DNA of 64,000 bases, from assembly GCA_902806575.1 (NCBI GenBank), contig CADCXD010000008.1:1116001-1180000 (forward strand). Direction: 5' to 3'. This stretch comes from Jackrogersella multiformis. Its lineage: Eukaryota; Ascomycota; Sordariomycetes; Xylariales; Hypoxylaceae. This document shows positions 1 to 11,215 of this stretch, piece by piece. The position numbers and the translations under genes were made by a program. The notes below the pieces were generated by a model that saw only the letters and a list, made by a program, of their open reading frames with translations, did not search any database and was not told the DNA's origin. Every line of letters begins with the position of its first letter. The stretch's first letter is position 1.

Positions 1-743
1 GCATCGACGGCGGTTGTTTTACTGGCGGCGGATGCGACTGTCAGATACGATCCGTAGCTGTGACCCACGAGTGCGACCTTGGTGGCATTCGCGGTGTGCC
101 GCGCATAATCTACGAGCGAGTCTAGGACGGCCGCTTCTACTTGGAACTGGGCATCGGACATCGCGTCGACCCTGTTTAGGAAATAATAGTTGATTAGTTA
201 CAATTCTCGCGCTTGATAGTTGAGAATATTACTTACTTCGAGGACGAACCAACACCTATACGATCATAATTGAGGACAGAGTACCCAGCAGCAACCGCGG
301 CTTCGACGAAGTTGTATGCCTCGGAATTATGAAAGGTCGGGCTCCAATACCTATACGCACATTAGTCGCAATTATTCCTAACTTGGGAATTACAGTCATC
401 AGACAGAGACATACAGCTTGGACTCGATGATGCCGTGTGTCAGGATCAACATCGGACCCCCTGTCCCACAAAGCGTGGCGCCGACATTGAACTTGTTCTC
501 CACAGCTGCGGCAGTCATTCCAGCGATAGGTAACGGGTCTGTGGGACTACTAAAGTCCCGCCTGGTGAGGTTCAGCGTTAAGGCGACTACATCCCAGTTA
601 TCATTGATTGTTACGTTCACGATAAAGCGCGGCACGTTGACAGTGACCGGTAATGTGAGTTCCCTGCAACTTGAATTCGTAGGGTATGGCCGAGCGAAGG
701 CCGTCGCAACAAGTCCGAAAGCTAGTAAGGAGTAAGCGAACAT
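1..743 (-). CDS. Secreted alpha/beta hydrolase (lipase-like), 3' part cut by window edge
   Basis: Spliced partial gene: exon 1 743..415, exon 2 350..237, exon 3 171..1, continuing beyond the window. Both introns have GT donors (GTATGT, GTAAGT) and AG acceptors, and the phases match. The protein starts with a signal peptide (MFAYSLLAFGLVATAFA). It then has the phrase LILTHG, typical of the alpha/beta-hydrolase oxyanion region, a YDRIGVG segment, and the nucleophile elbow GHSYGS with the predicted catalytic Ser. The catalytic Asp and His would lie outside the window. Several N-x-S/T sites (NSS, NVT, NLT) fit a secreted glycoprotein. Family knowledge says such enzymes hydrolyse esters; the substrate cannot be read from the sequence. 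Fold assignment is confident, specificity unknown. Confidence 0.85.
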
Positions 744-1876
744 TTTGGCAGCTATGGGAAAGGGCTGGATAACGTGCTGAGATGAGGAGAGTATTGCTAA
801 CCCTTTAGTCGCTGACGAGCCTGTTTATATATCCAGGCCTTAGCAGAGATGTTTGATAAGACTTAGCAAGCATGCGGTCTAGCATTGAATGTTGATCGAC
901 CATGAGTGAAGACGATGGCGGATATCTACAAGTATCCACACGGAGCTGACAACTATGCTCGACGAAGAGTTGAAACTATCCCAGCCCTGCCAATCCCGCT
1001 CTGGATTGGATAAGTCATCAATAAGAAAGACCCTTACATCACCACGGGAGGAGATTTCGCCGCTAGAACATCACAATTAACACTCACTATAACTCTCTCA
1101 AGAGAGGGAAGTGTGCGCGCATGCTCATTGTAACATCAAGCCTCATAGTGTCAGCTCTCAGGCCTAGGGCAACAATACCTGATCAGTAATCCCATTCTAG
1201 ATATTCCAGCCATTAAACTGTCCCTTGCGCAAGTGCTTATCCGAGTGAGATGAGATATGCTAGGTAAGAACACCATATTCCCGATTTGGACAGAGTGGAT
1301 GTGGATCTTCAGTTCATCGCCAATCCAACCCAGATCTAAGAGAAACCCGTACCATCGCCATATACAGTGGGCTTAGCTCCAATGGGAAAGTTGAACTCGG
1401 TTATCCTCTTAAAGTGGTAGATAGGCCGACGCGAATGGGTCAACCTATCGCTGGGATTCCAAATCGGACCAGGGGTATGGTAGGGCTAGGCTTACGTGAG
1501 TTCATAGGGGAAATTATTCTCCAGAGGTATTCAATTTAAGCTGTTAAGGGTAGATTCTCGACTCTGTGATAAAGCTCTCTGTAAGGGCGATCAAACTGAC
1601 TTCGCATATTCGCGAAATATGTACCCTTGATAGAGCTACTTTGTAAGCGGTTTACATAATGTGCTTTATTTTTTATAATATTAGTAGGTAGTTCCCACTT
1701 CCGTACACGGCACGCAAGGTAATCATGTCTTCCCAACCTAACCTGATACATAACCAATACCATATAGACCCGCGAGAACTCTAGCGATGCAATACCGAGA
1801 CCAAGATTCTCCCTACCTAGGTATTCAAGTATATATCCTCATTAAACTAGGCGTACTTCGATACTTTCGTAGCAAC
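744..1876. other. Intergenic, no gene seen
   Basis: This stretch lies between the divergent-side start of the hydrolase and the end of the large patatin gene. Short ORFs occur but none resembles a known protein or has neighbouring splice-consistent exons. The first ~100 bases presumably hold the hydrolase promoter. Confidence 0.5.
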
Positions 1877-4800
1877 TTAGCCCTCTAGCTCGGCCCTAAA
1901 ATTCGGGTCTCTACCCAGCGACAGCTTTTCGAACGAATCGGCACTAGGTGCAGGGCTAGGTAGTGGTTCTGCCTGGGATGCTCTAAAAGTAGCACTTGTA
2001 CCTGGTGTGAACGATGATCGCTTCTCGATGATAGATGACCGTGACCTGCTAGAGGAAGGGCCTATGTCAAAATGCTCATCAGTTTTCACGCCTCCCATTT
2101 CTTGTTTAATCCCGCACCTAGGGTTCAATATTCGATACTTACCAGCTTGATAGAGTAGCCCACCATTATCCTCCGTCATAATACGTCGTGGAAAGCCACT
2201 GATGGGCAAAACTGTGACCCTGCTAGGATAAGAACAAGTCTGCAAGCAGATCGATAAAGTGATATGTGCGTTCTCCGTCGCGGAGTTGATTCGGATAGGG
2301 TCAAGATGGAAATTGCCCTGAAGATGCATATCCTGTAGGACCGATATTGTGAGAATGATCTGTCGCGGGGGCCACGATAAGTCTTCTTCCTCCCGCACTT
2401 CAAGCAGAAAATAGGGCTCGAAGTCACCGTCTAGCCGCGATATGAGAAACCAGCCCAAAGCCTTGAGCTCAGGTGAGGAGAGTCGGAATCTGCAAAAGAT
2501 AGACCCTGTGATGAAATGGTTATTAAGCAGTTTGAAAATTGGGGAAAGTTGCTTGATCCAGTTGGCAGTATCAGATTGAAGGATGGCATTTACCTGTGCA
2601 AGTATATCCCGAGGTACTCTGTTTTATGCTACTGGCGTCCTTCTCGAAGAAGAAAGTGCTGGCGACGAGTCTGTGCGCGGCCTCAACGATATCCTGCCGA
2701 CTCTGCCGCAACACCTCTGCGGTCTCTTGCTCCAATGACTCCATCCTCTGTACATCGTCAAACTTAGGTAGCTTGACGATGAATTCAGGACATATGCGTA
2801 TGTATCGGCGACAGCTTTCCTCGTCCTTCATCGCGTTGCTGGACATAAAGCGATTCCAGGTCTTTTCGCATTGCCGTTGATCGTTAAGCTTCTCTGTCTG
2901 GCTGGGGACGGGGTTGTTGAAGGACACTAGCATTGGAGTCTTTGGGTCGCGGATAACGTATCCACTTGTCGCCTTCCCTTGTGTTGTATCTGAAATAGGC
3001 GATGTTGGCGTATTCTGGCGCTTGGAGTAGTTGCCAGCACCACCTCGGCCTTGTCTGATCACGGCGCTAGAGACAGGGCCAGCGGTAGCGACGGTCTCAT
3101 TAGTCCAAGATCGCGATGATCGGAGTGCACTCGAGTCGTCCATATGACGGTCGCCCACATTCCGACCTGCGCCGATGGAAAGCATCAGGTCTGGAGGGCA
3201 ATCAGCTACGTCGCTCCATATCGATTTGGACTCGTAGTGAGCAACCACAGCTGGACAGGAGTAACGTAGATCGTTGTTGGCGTACTCCTGATTAGTTTCA
3301 AACTTGAGGTATGGTTTAAAGAATGGAGGAGTGGCTGAGGTAGCCCGGGCACTTTCATAGATCACAAGGTCAGCCTCAATTCTTGTTACGATACTGAATA
3401 GGTACATAAGGACTCACGCTTCCCATATACGCATTTCCCTCGACGGGGCATCCGACCGACCGAATATATATGGAAGCCCTGAAACCCCTATTAGCAACTA
3501 CCTTGTGAGTATTAAAGACAATATGAGGAAGTGTACTCTTTGTGGGTAGATCTGGGCGGTTATAGTTCGCGAAGACAACAGCCTGTCGCTCAATACCCGT
3601 CGAAGTGGTGACGGCGACCTTTGTTGAGGAGACGACCCTGGATCGATGGGTGGCGCTTCCGAAAAAGGGCTGATCGGAAAAGTATCTCTTTAGTGCTTTC
3701 GCGAAAGGTTGGGTCTTATAGATGCTACCATGATAGAGACTAGATAATGCACCAAACAGTGGCACGCTGGTCATTTCTCGAGGTATAAAGCCCTCGGTAC
3801 ATAGATCCTTGAATTTCTCCATTGTCGCGTTGACGGTCCATTTCTTCACTCCTAGCCCAATTGCTATGATGCCACTGGTGCTAATTAACCAGTTAGCGAA
3901 GTTACAATGCTACGGTTAGATCGACGAAGACTCACTTGGTACCAACAATCAGGTCAAAGAATAGTTGGATAGGTAAGTCCGCTCCTAACACCTTTTCTAG
4001 CTCCATAAGAACTTGAAGCTGTATAACACCACGGATTCCGCCACTGTAGTTAGGTAGTTTATTAGTATTCCAAAATTTCAAGTCGTGATGATATCGGGAG
4101 CATACCCGTCAAGGCAAAGAACTCGAGTACCGGCATAACGCGGTTTCGTCGTGATAACCCATGGGGGATTAGCAAGGATATCGCGAACGTGCAGAGGACA
4201 GCGACTAATCTCAACAGTTGTCCTCGACGTTCTGGCTCCATATATCTGGATACAGGGGAAACATAGAACATGTCCACATGGAAGTGCACATTCGGGCAGC
4301 TCTCTCAGGCAGCAGAGGCATGCAGAATAACTGATAAAATCGGTCGCCGTACCCAGTACATTCGAATAAAGCTCGTTCAGGCGTTCTTGGTGAATAACAG
4401 CAGCAGTCTGGAGCTCGTTTCTGTTTGGAAATTCTTGCCCAAGCTTGAAACAGGAGGACTGCACTTGGGCTAGACTTGCTTTCAGTAGCTGTTCCCAAAC
4501 CGGTCGAAAAGCCGACACATTGAAGTTAGACTCGTAGTCCCCGTTGCCTATGATCTTCCCCTGCTTGTTCTGGTGTCCTTTAGGGTTGTGGCCAGATCTG
4601 ACATTGCAGCATTGGCCGAGTTCCCCACCATACGACGAGTTTGTAAAGCTGCACGGACAGTACAGATCGGCGAAGGTCTGCAATGCGCCAGCGCAAGGCT
4701 TAGCATACCGGTCATCCAGGAGACGGCTTGCGCTGCCGGGTAAGTTTTGGCGAACGGCATCGAGCATCACGCACGACGCTATCATCGGCCCCATAACCCG

Positions 4801-6953
4801 AAAGATCTGTTCTGCATCACCGCCTAGAAACGGGTCTTTTGACTTATCCTTAATTGCCAATGCCAGGTTTAATATGTTCCCCTCGAAATTTCTGGAAATG
4901 GGGCTATGCCGAAGGGTTTCCTTAACAAAATCGAACGGTGTGTTGAGATCCTTGGTGAAGTGGTCATAAGCCGCTGAGAGGTAAAACTGAAGCTTCTCTG
5001 TGTTGGCCAGCATCCGCACTTGTCTTTTCCTTAGGTATGAAGCCTTACAACGGTCCTTGAGCAAGCTACAGAGCTTACCGACTTGCTCATTCATTAGCAC
5101 TGCAACGCCTGAAATTAGTCACTGTCGTTCATAATTGGTTTGAAAGAGGATCATCGGTATTTTTGTATATTAATGGAAACCTCGGGTTGCCTCGGTAGTG
5201 AGGTCTAACCTTGGAAAACATAATTTGACAAAAATAGGAATGAAAATCTCTTACTGTATGACCCTTTGTATGGAATCCGAACGACATTTATAGAGGCGTA
5301 ATAACACTCGAGAAGCTCCTTCGTACTCGTTATATTCTTCCCGCGCCGTCGCCACGTATATACCTATTATATGTTAATACAAGCTTCATCCTGCCCTCCC
5401 CTCAGGGAGACATCAAACCACACAGCTAATGCAATATTGTGGAGTAGTTCAAACATACTATGAACAAATTAGCCTCTATCAAGAACAAGTTACCATTAGA
5501 CAGGGGATCTATAGAATCCTTGTCTACAGCATATTGTACGTACCATGTTCTTGTAAAGCTGGCTCGCGTACGACAGCGTCGTGAATATCTGTCATCAGCA
5601 TTTGTGTGGCCTTCGTAACATCCCATTCGCTCTCGTCAACGTTGATATCCGTAGCGTTGAAGACAATAATCGCATGAGGAAGCACGGGCTGGTTGAGTGA
5701 TTTATCAACTATGGTAACAATTGTCAGTAGGTGTATTTGATAGGGAGATTGAGAAGTATGCTCGACGTGCGCTGTCCTTGCTACGAGACTTTGGTCTGGA
5801 CTAGTCTATAGGTGCAGCTTGTGTCCCGAGCAGATACAGATGGAAAATTAAGGCAAGGGAAACATTGGATTCACGTACTAGAAGCTGCGCCCCATCGTAT
5901 TAGTTTTTCGAGGACGACCGACTCGAAGGATCTGGGATTTCGCAAGACGAAAACCACAACATCAGAGAAGGTGTAGAGAATGCGAGGGTACAGCTGGCTG
6001 ACAGCGTACTCTCTTTTCTGAGTATAAGGGGTATCCGCCCATGCTATCCTCCTAGTTAAGCAGTGTCTGCCGGTACCGATGTCATATGAGTCCGCTCTAT
6101 TTGGACCTTGCGGGTAATGTCGAAGCTGTTTCGGGATAGCTTCTCCTCCACTAAGACCTTCGCAATCAACTAGAAGCAACGGGTGGCTGCTATATAAAGT
6201 CGAAGGGTCCGCGTATAGGTGAACATCGCCTGTGGTGGAGATACGGTCATGACTAGATGATGTTACCGGAGCATAATAACTGGAACCTTCGGGGGCTGTC
6301 AAGTCATGACGATCGATGAGAAGTTTTATCAGAGTGCTTTTTCCAACACCTGTATGTTTCATTAGTTAAGTAGTAGATGATAAATCTTACACGAGAGAGC
6401 TTCAGATATAAAACTATGGGCCTTACCAGTTTCTCCGATGAATGTTGCAAGCTGAGGGTATCGGTCGGCTGTCTCATCCGTGACAGTTTCGCTCATTATG
6501 GCGGCGAACCGGCCGTAGTCATGGAATAGGGGGTGAGCGGAGGCATCACGACCGAATCCAAACCAAGTCGTGTCGCGGTCTTCGAGAAGCTCGGACTCGT
6601 GTTCTTCTTCCGTGCGCGTTGGTTCCAAGATTTGACGTAGCCGATGGACGACGAGCGGATCGGCTTTTTCATGCGGTTTGCCGTTCCTGTCGATCATTCA
6701 TGGCGATTAGTCTATGTAGTCTTTGCTTCTACGAAGGACTCATCTATAAATGTGGATATAAAACTGAATATTTCCGGAGTTAAGGCTTCTGAAATCTGTG
6801 TACTAACCAACCAACGGCACCAGGTGTGTGCAGGACCCATTTCGGCCAGCAGGCATCACAGAAAGCGAGGTTATTGCACTGGATGCAAGTAAATGTCTTC
6901 TCGGCATTCGTCCCGCATGTCTGACAGGGTTGCGATAATAGACGCCCCGCCAT
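1877..6953 (-). CDS. Zinc-cluster / GTPase / RING / patatin-like multidomain protein, active site apparently lost
   Basis: Multi-exon gene. Exons supported by signals and phase: 6953..6808, 6686..6427, 6349..5879, 5708..~5544, an exon ending near 5273, 5099..4106, 4043..3936, 3880..~3418, ~3395..2594, 2505..1877. The N-terminus has three CxxC pairs (about residues 10-37). A P-loop GETGVGKST follows (about residues 132-140), interrupted by an intron, then DCEG (G3) and NATD (G4-like), so it is a GTPase-type NTPase. Next is a RING-like CxxC...CGHVLCFPC segment, directly followed by a patatin domain with LDGGGIRG. The nucleophile elbow reads GTNTSG instead of GTSTGG, and the DG[GA] motif reads NND. 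The C-terminal ~200 residues have no recognised domain and end in a Ser-rich tail. Related large fungal proteins are annotated as FabD/lysophospholipase-like. Two junctions (about 5350-5545 and 3395-3420) do not join in frame with ordinary introns, so the gene may be decaying. Confidence 0.75.
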
Positions 6954-8351
6954 AGTGGTTGAGGGTCATCGTAATAGTATGAACCCTTGGATTGTGAGCA
7001 TTTAGTCGTTTCTGGTACGTAATCAAATCTGGAGAATTGGTCGGGAGTCTTCGGGACTACCTCGAGAAAATCGAACCGCTCGAAACTTGGGGGAATCTGA
7101 CAGTCTGGGCTGGCTGACTGGACATTTCCCCTCCTCGGCAATCAGCCGCAGAGGGGGTTTTTGGCTGTTCCAGAGCGGTGCGTTGGTGAAACCTGGATAA
7201 TGCATCCTTGGCAGGTTGGATTTGTTCACGAACCCCAAGACAACGGGTGCGGGTAGATAATGAGGTATTAGATAGCCGAAGACATGATGTTATCTACCTA
7301 CCTCCTAGCTTAGGAGCGGTACCATCCGCTTGGCTTCAACAGTGACTTCATGTCTGTTGATAGCTGTATACTGTCTACAGTTGTCTCAGACCGAAATGGT
7401 CCGTGGCTTACTTAAGGCGTCTCAACAATATTTCAGATTTAGATACGGCAATGTGGCTAACAATTCAACTAAAATTCAACTAATCACTAACCTAAGCGAA
7501 TCCCCCCTGGGCTCGGTTTACTTATTCCTATCTACATCCAAAAACACCTTATATATGAACTAAACGCATTATTAACGACCTACCTAGGTAGGTACCGTAA
7601 TATCATATTATCAGTATATAGATTTTATTTTTTAGTATTTTTAAAAAATTTATTTTCCGCTACAAGGAACTACTTATAATACTGTGTCGTGGTCTGTGCA
7701 GATGGCCTGTAATTTTTTATCACAGATTTAGACTCACTCAATCCAGACAGCCAGGGTGCTGGATAAGGCATTCATCTTCACTTCGCGAAATCTAAAGTGG
7801 CATGCGTAGTAAACCCGTATCTCAATTCCGAAATCTCCATAAGACTCATCATATAGATGATCCTCCAAGTGTCCTTAGTGGAGTCCTTCGTAGAGAAGAT
7901 GTTACTTCATATTGAAATGTGATGCCTTACGCGAGACAGTTGATGCCTTACGCGGTGTTTTGGAGCTGTGCTGCGACAAGCTGAGCTAGCTTCAAGATTA
8001 CTAACCACTACGCCGATGGTCAATTAGCCAATCGTCAGTTACTCTGAGACGCATATCCCTACTTTTACAGCTGCTGCGACTGACAATTTGGTCACCATTC
8101 AGTCCTGACGACACCATAATTAGGATGAACCCGAAGGCAGTGCAGTTAGCTTTGCCCTTTTCGCTGGTCATCTCCAATGGCAGTATATTTAGGCGCAAGT
8201 GTAAAAGGTAGGCGAGTAGATCAATTGTATATAATACAGTTCTTTTCCCTATGTCTTGTGGGAACGTAACTATCAGTCACCTCAACTCTCTACAGCATCT
8301 CCACGAATATCTCATCCACAGTAGCTGGCTCGTACATACTATTCATTACAG
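6954..8351. other. Intergenic, AT-rich, no gene seen
   Basis: Contains a CCTAGGTAGGTACC palindromic word at about 7582-7595, an AT-rich run around 7600-7680, and a short direct repeat TGATGCCTTACGCG at about 7920-7960. A 77-codon ORF at 7330-7563 has no recognisable features and is not called. Confidence 0.45.
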
Positions 8352-9197
8352 ATGGCTTCTTCAAAAGGCTTGCCTATAGCTTTGATGATCATCTATATCA
8401 CGATATCTCTACCAACCATCTATGTCGCTATCAAACATGGTCTGAAGCATAGTGCCATAGTTGGTTGGGTTTTCCTCCTCACGTTCAGTATCCTTAGGGC
8501 CATTGCGAGTGGTATCGAGATGATAGATGCTCAGAGTCCGAGTGCTGCATTGGTTGCTAGCATCGGGCTATCTCCTCTCCTTGCCGCTGCTTGTGGCATT
8601 CTGCATGAGTCGTGAGTTGCCCCTATTCAATAATATACCTAGGTATACATCTGCCTCATCGAAACTTACCATATTCCCAGCCGCGTTTACATCCTTCCAA
8701 GATCCCGTCGACCCTTTGACACGCCATACCTCATCATTTTCCATATTCTTGTTACGACCGCTATCGCATTGGTTGCCTCTGGTGCCTCAAATCTCAATGA
8801 CAGCACATTACCGCCAGACCAGATGAAACGCAGTCATGCTTTGGTGAAAGGGGGTATGGTCTTGTTGCTCTTAGGCTGGATTTCCCTTGCAACAGTCACA
8901 GTCGCTACATTTCAGCACACCTTGACTTGCGAGTCCAGAAAACTGGCAGAGTCGGGAGGAGGAAAGACGCTACTTCTAGCCGTTGCCTTCTCTATACCTT
9001 TCTTAGGTATCCGAGTGCTAGAAAGACTCATTTATTTCTTCACCCAAAGCCCTGAATTAAATCCGGTGTCGGGTAGTTTCGGTCTTAGGATTGGTCTAGA
9101 GGTTGTAGAGGAGATCATTGTGACTTCGTCATTGGTCATCGCAGGCATCATCACACGCAACATCATATTAGCCACAGTCGCGGTGGACCATTATTAG
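8352..9197 (+). CDS. Seven-helix-type fungal integral membrane protein (DUF7702-like)
   Basis: Two exons, 8352..8611 and 8681..9197, joined by a GTGAGT donor and a CCCAG acceptor with matching phase, encode 258 residues. About six to seven hydrophobic helices alternate with short loops: residues ~8-28, 35-55, 65-85, then helices around IIFHILVTTAIALVA, GGMVLLLLGWISLATV, TLLLAVAFSIPFLGIRVL and the C-terminal EEIIVTSSLVIAGIITRNI. Layout and the GWVFLLTFSILR phrase after helix 1 fit the fungal DUF7702 membrane family, whose function is unknown. There is no signal peptide distinct from helix 1. The gene stands alone, upstream of a small hypothetical on the same strand. Confidence 0.8.
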
Positions 9198-9724
9198 GTG
9201 TTAGGGTTACAACTTTGATCCAACCCTCACCTTTGATGCGATTATCATAGAGTTATAATGGACAAGTATTCGAACTCATATATGATGAAAAGATACCTTG
9301 TCAGAATATACTTTGGTTATTGAGACGTGGGAGTAATCCGTATCGCTGCACACTATATTGGCACATACCGATAATCAAACCATTTCTTTCCATTTAGCTA
9401 TTCATTAAAGGCTATTTGAATGTGCATATGCAAGTCATCCGATAGGTTGTAACCAACTTTCTTTGATCTATGCTGTCATATATTTATGTTGTTGGTGCAT
9501 CATATTTAAGGCTGCATATGCATACCCCTAATAATCACAGCTATAATTGTCAAGCGATCTGAATTTCCCCAAGGTTGTCCATGGGCTCCTAACTGCCTGC
9601 CTCCTAGGTAGCTGATCATCTTGCCGTACTCCCACATCGGTTGAGTGAACCCTGCGGCAGAAATTGTTGATTAATCTTTCGACTTGACCGGCTACAGAAG
9701 TCGATTGCGTTTCAGCATACAATT
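9198..9724. other. Intergenic, nothing recognised
   Basis: AT-rich spacer between two plus-strand genes; it presumably carries the terminator of the membrane protein gene and the promoter of the next gene. No structured element was seen. Confidence 0.5.
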
Positions 9725-10171
9725 ATGTCAGCTCCTTCGTTGAAGACAGCAATCTCCTCACTTCCCAAAAAGCCTTTTCGGCTGTATATTGAGATTACTC
9801 TCGACACGCTCCGCTCTATCGATACGTCTACACCATCTTTCGAGCCTACAGATAGCATCGACTCCGTCCAGAACAAGGCAAAAGAGGCCTTGGCCGACGT
9901 TTTCAAGAATGTCGGCAAGCAACTCGATATTGAAGGCAGACCTCGAATGCATATTTATTGGCCCAAACCTGGAAAGACTTTCGACGATCCCGACATTGCC
10001 GCCAACTATATTTCCCTATCATACATCTTCGATTACAGTCTCGGTGGAATTTCAAACCCATTAGTGCTAAAACTAGTCGCGAAGATAGAAGATGAAGGAG
10101 GTTTGGGGTTCCAACTCATCGAAGCAGACGATACTGAACGTATGAGAATAAACAAAGTTATAGGGCCCTGA
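9725..10171 (+). CDS. Hypothetical protein, 148 residues
   Basis: Single uninterrupted frame starting MSAPSLKTAISSLPKK and ending KVIGP. No signal peptide, membrane helix or known motif is visible. The composition is that of a soluble mixed alpha/beta protein: one amphipathic helix (SVQNKAKEALADVFKNVGKQL, residues ~46-66), then the predicted strands MHIYWP, YISLSYIF and LVLKLVAKI. Codon composition differs from the surrounding AT-rich spacer, which supports a real gene. The small size and lack of a known family leave function open. Confidence 0.6.
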   Translation: MSAPSLKTAISSLPKKPFRLYIEITLDTLRSIDTSTPSFEPTDSIDSVQNKAKEALADVFKNVGKQLDIEGRPRMHIYWPKPGKTFDDPDIAANYISLSYIFDYSLGGISNPLVLKLVAKIEDEGGLGFQLIEADDTERMRINKVIGP

Positions 10172-11215
10172 GACTATGGTTGTGGGCAATTCCTATTGCA
10201 GTTGAACATCATTCATTCATGTTATATTTTTAGGTTGAAATTGTATCAGGTTTCAAGTTCAGAGTGGTGTACATTCTATTAAGAGATGTTGCTTGACTTA
10301 CCTAACAAGTACCTAGTAGGGTTATAATATTTAATTTTGCCCTTTTGCTTGTGGTATCGATGGAACCTGTGGCTTCTGATGTTTCGGCAAGCTGCCGTAG
10401 TACTCCTGCGTGTAAGACTTGTGGTGCTACCAACGGGAGCGCCCACCAGGGCGTCTGTGGGGTTGAAGAGAGCAATGATCGACCATAACTATCATCAGTT
10501 TCTCATTGTGCTATAAGATGTTACGTAATCCAACGACCTCGACCTCAAAGTTTAAAGACTGTTTTATACTGTGTATTTCCTACCCCTTGAAGTACTTCTC
10601 AGGTAAATAATAGGTGTTCTAGCTGTTGATCTAGATAGGTATGTGATATGGGAATAGTGAGCTTACAATGTAAGATAGTATGATTACACACGGTCCGGTC
10701 TGCATTTTCACTGTGCTTGCACGAATCGGAAATCTACACAACTACACTAAATATGAACGTCATCTCCACGATAGGAAATGATCGTCCACAGTACATATGC
10801 GTGAAAAGATTGGGAGGGGTACGCGAAATCTCAGTGAGTCCGGATATTGGGATATTATCAAGGATTTATACACTTCTCTAGCCATAATCTTATAAAAATC
10901 CGAGGCTAAAGGTAGTCATTAGTATCTATGCTTAACAGGAATCACGATAAATGACAGTTCAAAGTCTAGTTCTATAAGTACAGGGGCGAAATAATATATG
11001 ACCTTAGGGTGGGTAATGGATCCAAGTTCTTCATCAACGGCCAACAGGAATATTTTCGTCTTATTCGAGTTAGCCATTCCGATAAGCTAGGTAAATATCA
11101 ATGTAGTCTTTCTTTGACCTTTTTTTCTCTTCTACATGAGGCCATGTAATTTCAGGTTTTGTTTTTGAAGTAAAGGCGCTTGAGATCGCAGTAGTTACCC
11201 ATTTATTCTACCATT
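10172..11215. other. Intergenic with one tiny Cys-rich ORF
   Basis: Mostly AT-rich sequence. The only coding-like stretch is the 42-codon ORF at 10360-10488, listed separately. The last ~150 bases should hold the FAD oxidase promoter, including a pyrimidine-rich tract near 11110-11130. Confidence 0.45.
10360..10488 (+). CDS. Possible 42-residue Cys-containing peptide or gene remnant
   Basis: A short ATG-to-TAA frame encodes a peptide with four cysteines in the middle (a CRSTPACKTCG segment followed by GVCG). Its GC content is higher than that of the surrounding spacer. It lacks a signal peptide, so a secreted effector is unlikely unless an upstream exon exists. It may equally be the tail of a lost gene. 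No family was recognised and the call is weak. Confidence 0.2.
   Translation: MEPVASDVSASCRSTPACKTCGATNGSAHQGVCGVEESNDRP

Noticed and set aside
7330..7563. 77-codon plus-strand ORF
   Set aside because: No domain, isolated in AT-rich spacer, ending just before a palindromic intergenic word; indistinguishable from chance.
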